Source: Methanomassiliicoccaceae archaeon (lineage in GTDB: Archaea; Thermoplasmatota; Thermoplasmata; Methanomassiliicoccales; Methanomethylophilaceae). Taken from it: a stretch of 10,576 nt of DNA. This document shows, in pieces, positions 6,443-10,576 of this stretch. A model generated the notes under the pieces. The model saw nothing but the letters and a program-made list of their open reading frames with translations, ran no database searches and had not been told where the DNA came from. The stretch is taken from NCBI GenBank assembly GCA_009786295.1, contig WQTN01000111.1:1-10576 (forward strand), written 5' to 3'. The translations under genes and the position numbers were made by a program. Numbering within the stretch: position 1 is the stretch's first letter; each line of letters starts with the position of its first letter.

Positions 6443-8038
6443 TCATTCTTCGGAGCCCTTTTGCAGATCATCTTCGCGGGAAACTTTGACATGGACATCC
6501 CTCTGCGGGAACGGTACGGTGATCCCTCTCTCTTTGAAGGTCTTGAATATCCCCTCTCTGAGCTCTCCTCCGATCCTTCCGTTGTCATTGAAATCGTATA
6601 CGAAACAGGTCAGCCTGATCTCTATGCTGGAATCGAGGAATGCGGTCACCCTTGCCGAAGGAGTGTTCACCGAACCGTCGGTTATCACGCTCGGATGCTC
6701 CACCGCAGCATTTTTCATGATCTCCTTCGCAAGGTCGACATCGTCATCGTATGCGATGTTCATGAAGACCGAAATCTTGTATATCAGGCCGTCTCCGGTC
6801 AGATTCACGATGGTGGATGAGGATACCGTGTTGTTGGGCATTATCACTGTCTCTTCATTATCCCAGTTCTCAAACACGGTATTCATGATGTTGACACTGC
6901 GTACTTTGTAGATCGTGCTCCCGTTGCCGATCTTCACGAGGTCTCCGGACTTGAACGGGCGGGTCAGAAGCAGGACCATTCCGCTGAAGAACTGGCTCAG
7001 CACGTTCTGCGCGCCCAGGGTTATGCCCAGGCTGATTATCCCTGCACTGGTTATTATGTAGGTGAGGTTGAACCCCCAGACGGACATTATCATTGCCGCC
7101 GCCATGACCCATAACGCCAGCTTTCCGAACAGGCGAAGCAGCGGCTCCATATCCATTTCCTTTTGATCGATGCGTTTGTTCGTCGACATTTTGGAGACAA
7201 CATGCTGGATGAATACCAGATAGATTTTCCAGATTACCACCGCGCCCAGCGCGATATAGAAGATATTGAACCACATCTCTATCGGGCCTATCATCTCCTC
7301 AGGTGCGCCGTACACGCGCAGGCTGCTGTCAAATGCGAACAGCGATACTGCAAGCAGGATGGCTGTCCTCAGCCCTTTCTTTATCTGCTTACCCGCTTCT
7401 TCATGGCCGCGGACAAAGACACGGAAGAGGATGGGCATGATGATCATCATTGCCAGTATCCCTATGGCCATCCAGAGGAGGAATGTTATTACGGCGGATG
7501 CGAACAGGCTGTTCAGCGGTTCGGGGAAGGGGTTCTTGAATATCCCCATGATCTTGTTGTATGCGTCTCCCGACGACAGCGGTGACAATACCTCAATTCC
7601 CACTTGCACAGGGCCGGTCGTGACCGTCGCGCTTCCGTCCAGAGATTTCACTTTCAGGATTATGTCTATCCCGTAGGTCTTTGCCGCCGCATACTTATCG
7701 ACACTGACCGTTACCGCAACAGAGCGGTGTTCCTGACCGTCGAGAACAAAATTCCTATCTTCATCTTTAACGGACACTTCCAAGTTCGACGAGGAAACGA
7801 ATTCTATCGATATCATCCGAGAGTTGCTTGTATCGTTCCCCATGTAGCTAAGATAATTCACTACCTCTATCCTGAAATTATCCGAAGAACCGGCGTCGAT
7901 CTTAAGATTGCTGTCATATGGGACCAGCCCCACATCTCCGCTGGCGGCTGGCGAGCCCGACGCTGTTGCTGGGACGGCGAGCAGCACCGATATCGCCAGG
8001 ACGATCAACAGGAACGCTGGAACTTTCGCCGGTCTCAT
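6443..8038 (-). CDS. MscS-family mechanosensitive ion channel with N-terminal extracytoplasmic domain
   Basis: A 531-residue small-conductance mechanosensitive channel homologue, expected to gate in the cytoplasmic membrane on hypo-osmotic shock. Residues 1-28 look like a signal peptide (hydrophobic VPAFLLIVLAISVLLAV, then ATASG). Residues about 31-150 are polar and beta-rich, probably an Ig-like external domain. Membrane segments follow near 177-207, 224-240, 256-282 and 305-330. The pore helix and MscS signature lie at 332-360 (SLGITLGAQNVLSQFFSGM), followed by TRPFKSGDLVKIG and the beta domain to about 415, then the C-terminal alpha/beta domain ending near 515. ATG 8038 is chosen because it gives a clean signal peptide; a GTG at 8053 would add five residues. 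Neither has a good ribosome site, so the mRNA may be leaderless. Its stop is 118 bp before the lysine operon, with no obvious functional tie to it. Ion selectivity and ligand are unknown. Confidence 0.92.
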   Translation of the reverse strand: MRPAKVPAFLLIVLAISVLLAVPATASGSPAASGDVGLVPYDSNLKIDAGSSDNFRIEVVNYLSYMGNDTSNSRMISIEFVSSSNLEVSVKDEDRNFVLDGQEHRSVAVTVSVDKYAAAKTYGIDIILKVKSLDGSATVTTGPVQVGIEVLSPLSSGDAYNKIMGIFKNPFPEPLNSLFASAVITFLLWMAIGILAMMIIMPILFRVFVRGHEEAGKQIKKGLRTAILLAVSLFAFDSSLRVYGAPEEMIGPIEMWFNIFYIALGAVVIWKIYLVFIQHVVSKMSTNKRIDQKEMDMEPLLRLFGKLALWVMAAAMIMSVWGFNLTYIITSAGIISLGITLGAQNVLSQFFSGMVLLLTRPFKSGDLVKIGNGSTIYKVRSVNIMNTVFENWDNEETVIMPNNTVSSSTIVNLTGDGLIYKISVFMNIAYDDDVDLAKEIMKNAAVEHPSVITDGSVNTPSARVTAFLDSSIEIRLTCFVYDFNDNGRIGGELREGIFKTFKERGITVPFPQRDVHVKVSREDDLQKGSEE

Positions 8039-8060
8039 GAGAACCCATGACACTTTAAGA

Positions 8061-8091
8061 GAATAAAATAATTCTGTTGCCTATTAAATAC
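8061..8091 (-). promoter_or_regulatory. Candidate promoter of the MscS-family gene
   Basis: On the minus strand, TATTTAATA (about 8090-8082) and TATTTTATTC (8070-8061) are TATA-like. The second lies about 25 bp from the ATG at 8038, which would give a leaderless or nearly leaderless mRNA, matching the absence of a ribosome site; the first would better suit the GTG at 8053. Confidence 0.35.
8082..8091 (+). promoter_or_regulatory. Candidate TATA box of the A24 peptidase gene
   Basis: TATTAAATAC is centred about 25 bp before the GTG at 8112. That is the normal archaeal distance from TATA box to transcription start, so transcription may begin at or next to the GTG and yield a leaderless mRNA. 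The element overlaps a minus-strand TATA candidate, so the two divergent genes could compete for it. Confidence 0.4.
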
Positions 8092-8111
8092 ATGTTGAGA
8101 CATTAAAGGCC

Positions 8112-8984
8112 GTGGAGATAGAGGGGATATTCGGAACCTTCGCCTTTGTCATAACAATGGTCATACTGGTATCTGCAAGCATAAGGGACTGGAAGGACAG
8201 AGAGGTTCCCGATGTGCATTGGATCGTGCTCGGCATTATCGGGCTGGTAATGTTCGTGTCTTATTCGGTCTACATGACAGAGTTCAGGTGGGAGTACGTG
8301 TGCCTTGCGGCCGGAACCGCCATGATCCTTCTGGATATCTTTTTGGATAGGGAGTTCAACCCTCTGGTCTACTATGCTTTGATGGCCTTGCTCTTCATTG
8401 TGCCGCTTTATCACAATATGTCAGACGACATCTTCATAGCGTGGGCTTCCGTGCCTCTGTGCTACCTGATATATTTGGGCATGTACCTCTTCGGCATTGT
8501 CAGGGGAGGGGCGGACGCGAAATGCCTGATCACGCTGTCGATCATGTTCCCCCTTTACCCCAGTTTCTTCGGGCTGCCTCTGATAGGCCTGCCTGACGGA
8601 ATCTTCAGCCCCTTTAGCCAGATATTCGTCTGTTCGATATCGATACTGTTCCTTGCAGCGATATTGACCATACCTATCATATTGTATTTTGCGGTAAGGA
8701 ACGCAAGGGAGAGCGGCCTCTCCAGAAGGATGTTCTTCGGGTACAGGATGGATATCTCAAAGGCGGAGGATTCGGACGTATGGCCGTTGGAAGACATCAT
8801 CGAGGGGAACCTGACGCCCATAAGGGCGCCCAAAGAGGAAGATATGAGCAACATCTATGCCAGGCTGAGAGAGGCGGGGCACGATGATGTGCTGGTCACC
8901 CCGATGATACCTTTTATAGTATTGATCATGGCCGCGACCGCGGTATTGAACCTCGCAGGCAACCCGCTTTTCCTCATTGTATGA
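8112..8984 (+). CDS. Archaeal prepilin/preflagellin peptidase (family A24, FlaK/PibD-like)
   Basis: A polytopic membrane aspartyl protease of 290 residues that should cut class III signal peptides of archaellins or type IV pilins on the cytoplasmic face. Both catalytic aspartates are visible: Asp26 in SIRDWKDREVPD, directly after the first membrane helix, and Asp135 in RGGADAK, the archaeal form of the GxGD motif. About seven further hydrophobic segments follow (near 36-54, 62-78, 84-101, 108-130, 136-150, 170-196 and 264-290). The soluble stretch 205-262 with FFGYRMDISKAED, then TPMIPFIVLI, resembles the C-terminal part of FlaK-type enzymes. The GTG start keeps the whole first helix; ATG at 8157 would leave only ten residues before Asp26. 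No pilin or archaellum genes are nearby, so the substrate is unknown. It is the only plus-strand gene and overlaps the amrS end by 11 bp. Confidence 0.9.
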   Translation: MEIEGIFGTFAFVITMVILVSASIRDWKDREVPDVHWIVLGIIGLVMFVSYSVYMTEFRWEYVCLAAGTAMILLDIFLDREFNPLVYYALMALLFIVPLYHNMSDDIFIAWASVPLCYLIYLGMYLFGIVRGGADAKCLITLSIMFPLYPSFFGLPLIGLPDGIFSPFSQIFVCSISILFLAAILTIPIILYFAVRNARESGLSRRMFFGYRMDISKAEDSDVWPLEDIIEGNLTPIRAPKEEDMSNIYARLREAGHDDVLVTPMIPFIVLIMAATAVLNLAGNPLFLIV

Positions 8985-9978
8985 TGGGCAGCTTCTTCCT
9001 GCACCGCGCGCAGCGGTCGCCGTTCAGGGCAACGATCTCCACAAGATATCCGGTGCGGCGGATCACCAGCGCTCCGCATTCCGGACAGTACGTGTTGGAA
9101 GCTTCGTCATCGAGCACATTCCCCACATACACATAGTTGAGCCCTCCTTCCATCGCGGTCTCCCTGCACATGAACAAGGTCTCAAGAGGGGTGATGGGCA
9201 CATCCATCATCTCAAAGTCCGGATGGAACCTTGAGAAATGCACAGGGGTCTCCGGGGACAGCTCATCCCGCACCCAAGAGGAGAAATCCTCGATCTCCCT
9301 CTCGGTGTCGTTATAACCGGGTATTACCAGATATGTGAGCTCGAGATGCACGCTCTCTTCGCTGATTATCTCCGCCGATCTCATGACGTCGGCCAGATGC
9401 GCGCCGCATACTTTCATGTAGAAGTCGTCAGTGAAACCTTTGACGTCTATGTTCATCGCATCGCTGACCTTGCATAACTCTCTCAGAGGGTCCTCGCATA
9501 CCAGGCCGTTGCTTACGAGTACATACCGCAGGTCCGGCGCCTCATCCACAATATCCATAATGTACTCGAACCAGATCACCGGCTCGTTGTAAGTGAAAGC
9601 GATAGCGTCGAACTTCTCCTTTCCGCAGAATGCGATGATGTCTTCCGGCGATTCGTATGTTGTGCGTTTTCTGCCTGCCGGGGACATAGAAATAGAATAA
9701 TTCTGGCAGTGCCTGCAGGACATGTTGCACCCTATCCCTCCGACAGAGAATATCTTGCTCTTTGGATGGTAATGATAAAACGGTTTCTTTTCGATTGGAT
9801 CGACGCTGAAGGAAGATAATTTCCCATAACTGTTGGCGATCAGTTTCGTTTCTTCGCCTTTTCTTGCCATGCATCTTCCGACCCCTCCGGGAGGTATCCT
9901 GCACCCGTGCGGGCACAGCTCGCAGACATAAACGCGACCGTCATTGCGGTAATATCGGGCCTCAACGCTGGGGTTAAT
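8974..9978 (-). CDS. amrS: AmmeMemoRadiSam-system radical SAM enzyme AmrS (start uncertain)
   Basis: A radical SAM protein of the family named for its genomic link to AMMECR1 and Memo proteins; its reaction is not established. Numbered from 9978, residues 19-36 hold the N-terminal cysteine block CELCPHGC...GRC; the 4Fe-4S/SAM motif CNMSCRHC is at 84-91 (Cys84, 88, 91), followed by AFTYNEP (127-133), SNGL and IDVKG; the C-terminal zinc-ribbon pairs are Cys298/301 and Cys323/326. Homology-like sequence begins at VEARYYR (GTT, 9966). Between an in-frame stop at 10018-10020 and the ATG at 9870 there is no ATG, GTG or TTG, so the start is ATT 9978 (overlapping the thiL stop as ATTAA), another rare codon, or a base was changed. 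ATG 9870 would give 298 residues lacking the cysteine block. It follows thiL in the same transcript. The Memo and AMMECR1 partners are not in view. Confidence 0.85.
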   Translation of the reverse strand: MNPSVEARYYRNDGRVYVCELCPHGCRIPPGGVGRCMARKGEETKLIANSYGKLSSFSVDPIEKKPFYHYHPKSKIFSVGGIGCNMSCRHCQNYSISMSPAGRKRTTYESPEDIIAFCGKEKFDAIAFTYNEPVIWFEYIMDIVDEAPDLRYVLVSNGLVCEDPLRELCKVSDAMNIDVKGFTDDFYMKVCGAHLADVMRSAEIISEESVHLELTYLVIPGYNDTEREIEDFSSWVRDELSPETPVHFSRFHPDFEMMDVPITPLETLFMCRETAMEGGLNYVYVGNVLDDEASNTYCPECGALVIRRTGYLVEIVALNGDRCARCRKKLPIIQ

Positions 9979-10576
9979 GTTTGCCGTTTTCCATCGCCTT
10001 CCTTTTGTCTTCGTAAACTATGTATGGTGCAGTGTCGTTCGTGACTTTACCGATTATGGAGAATTCCAGATCGATGTCGTACAGAGCATCCTTTTTGCTC
10101 TTGTCAAAAGTGAATAATAATTCATATTCTCCGCCCCAATACAGCATCAAATCTTCTTTTGAGATGCCTGTTTTGGAAGATACCTCATCAACGCCGTGAC
10201 CTTCCGGCAGGAATCCCATGAAGATGTCCATCCCCACACGGCTGGCACTGCAAATGCTCTTTGCGCCCTCGGCAAGCCCGTCCGACAGGTCGATGCATGA
10301 CGTGACCGCACCGGATGCAGCCATCGAGATGCCTTCTGCTATGCGGGGGATCGGTATCTTAAGAGAAGAGAACGGCGGGACGTAACTAAGGTCGTTCTCC
10401 TTTGCAAAGAATTCGGCGGCGGCAGACCCGAGCGCCCCGGTGACCGCTATGATATCGTCTGGTCTTGCGCCGGACCTCAGCATCGGAGACCTGCCGTTCA
10501 GCGTTCCTATCGCCGTACATGAGACGGCCCCGCTTCCGAATTTAGTATCCCCGCCGTAAATATATGCCCCGAAGGA
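9974..10576 (-). CDS. thiL: Thiamine-monophosphate kinase ThiL (partial, N-terminus beyond right edge)
   Basis: ATP-dependent kinase of the PurM/ThiL fold that phosphorylates thiamine monophosphate to thiamine diphosphate, the last step of cofactor synthesis. The 200 visible C-terminal residues begin in the N-terminal lobe with YIYGGDTKFGSG (the GGDT nucleotide/Mg motif) and AIGTLNG, then SGARPDDIIAVTGALG, the typical hinge to the second lobe; DLSDGLAEG is the second metal/ATP loop and GGEYELLFTF the substrate-side motif. In many bacteria that last motif reads GGEDYELLF, so it is one residue shorter here. About 110 N-terminal residues are missing. The stop TAA at 9974 overlaps the possible ATT start of amrS. 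HypE and SelD share the fold, but GGDT with GGEYELLFT identifies ThiL. Confidence 0.93.
   Translation of the reverse strand, partial: SFGAYIYGGDTKFGSGAVSCTAIGTLNGRSPMLRSGARPDDIIAVTGALGSAAAEFFAKENDLSYVPPFSSLKIPIPRIAEGISMAASGAVTSCIDLSDGLAEGAKSICSASRVGMDIFMGFLPEGHGVDEVSSKTGISKEDLMLYWGGEYELLFTFDKSKKDALYDIDLEFSIIGKVTNDTAPYIVYEDKRKAMENGKH

Noticed and set aside
10110..10140. Shortened GGEYELLF motif in ThiL as a sign of lost activity
   Set aside because: The motif is one residue shorter than the common bacterial GGEDYELLF but similar short forms are plausible in archaeal ThiL, and the GGDT and DLSDGL motifs are intact.
1..10576. CRISPR array, tRNA or rRNA genes, insertion sequences, attachment sites
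   Set aside because: No spaced direct repeats, tRNA-like cloverleaf, transposase or terminal inverted repeats were seen; the window is almost fully covered by chromosomal housekeeping genes.

Overview
The window looks like part of an archaeal chromosome of medium G+C content. Four things support this: an archaeal-type prepilin/archaellin peptidase (family A24, FlaK-like), short A/T-rich TATA-like boxes close to start codons, likely leaderless starts, and a diaminopimelate (DAP) lysine pathway that uses LL-DAP aminotransferase with an Lrp/AsnC regulator. The overall feel is of a methanogen-related Thermoplasmata (Methanomassiliicoccales-like) lineage, but that placement is inference. There is no sign of mobile DNA, CRISPR, tRNA or rRNA, and almost every base is coding.

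Region 1 (1 to about 6324, minus strand) is a compact lysine operon read right to left: an Lrp/AsnC regulator, dapA, dapB, aspartate kinase (lysC), lysA, dapF and dapL, with dapL cut by the left edge. Junctions are a 1-nt gap, ATGA overlaps of 4 nt, a 14-nt overlap and a 5-nt gap, so translation is probably coupled throughout. Together the genes phosphorylate aspartate, condense aspartate semialdehyde with pyruvate (DapA), reduce the product to tetrahydrodipicolinate (DapB), transaminate it to LL-DAP (DapL), epimerise it to meso-DAP (DapF) and decarboxylate it to lysine (LysA). Aspartate-semialdehyde dehydrogenase (asd) is the one step not seen. The regulator is the first gene, and the A/T-rich region before it carries TATA-like boxes and several small dyads suited to Lrp-family binding.

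Region 2 (6443 to 8053, minus strand) is an MscS-family mechanosensitive channel with a signal peptide and an unusual N-terminal extracytoplasmic beta-rich domain. A short divergent promoter region of about 60 bp separates it from Region 3.

Region 3 (8112 to 8984, plus strand) is the FlaK/PibD-type A24 membrane aspartyl peptidase, the only plus-strand gene. Its 3' end overlaps the next gene tail to tail by 11 bp.

Region 4 (8974 to 10576, minus strand) is a thiL-amrS pair: thiamine-monophosphate kinase, cut by the right edge, followed by the AmmeMemoRadiSam-system radical SAM enzyme. The conserved N-terminal Cys region of AmrS is in frame but has no ATG, GTG or TTG start upstream of it, the most concrete anomaly in the window. 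I saw no clearly new multi-gene system; the items most worth checking are the AmrS start, the Lrp control region and the channel's extra domain.
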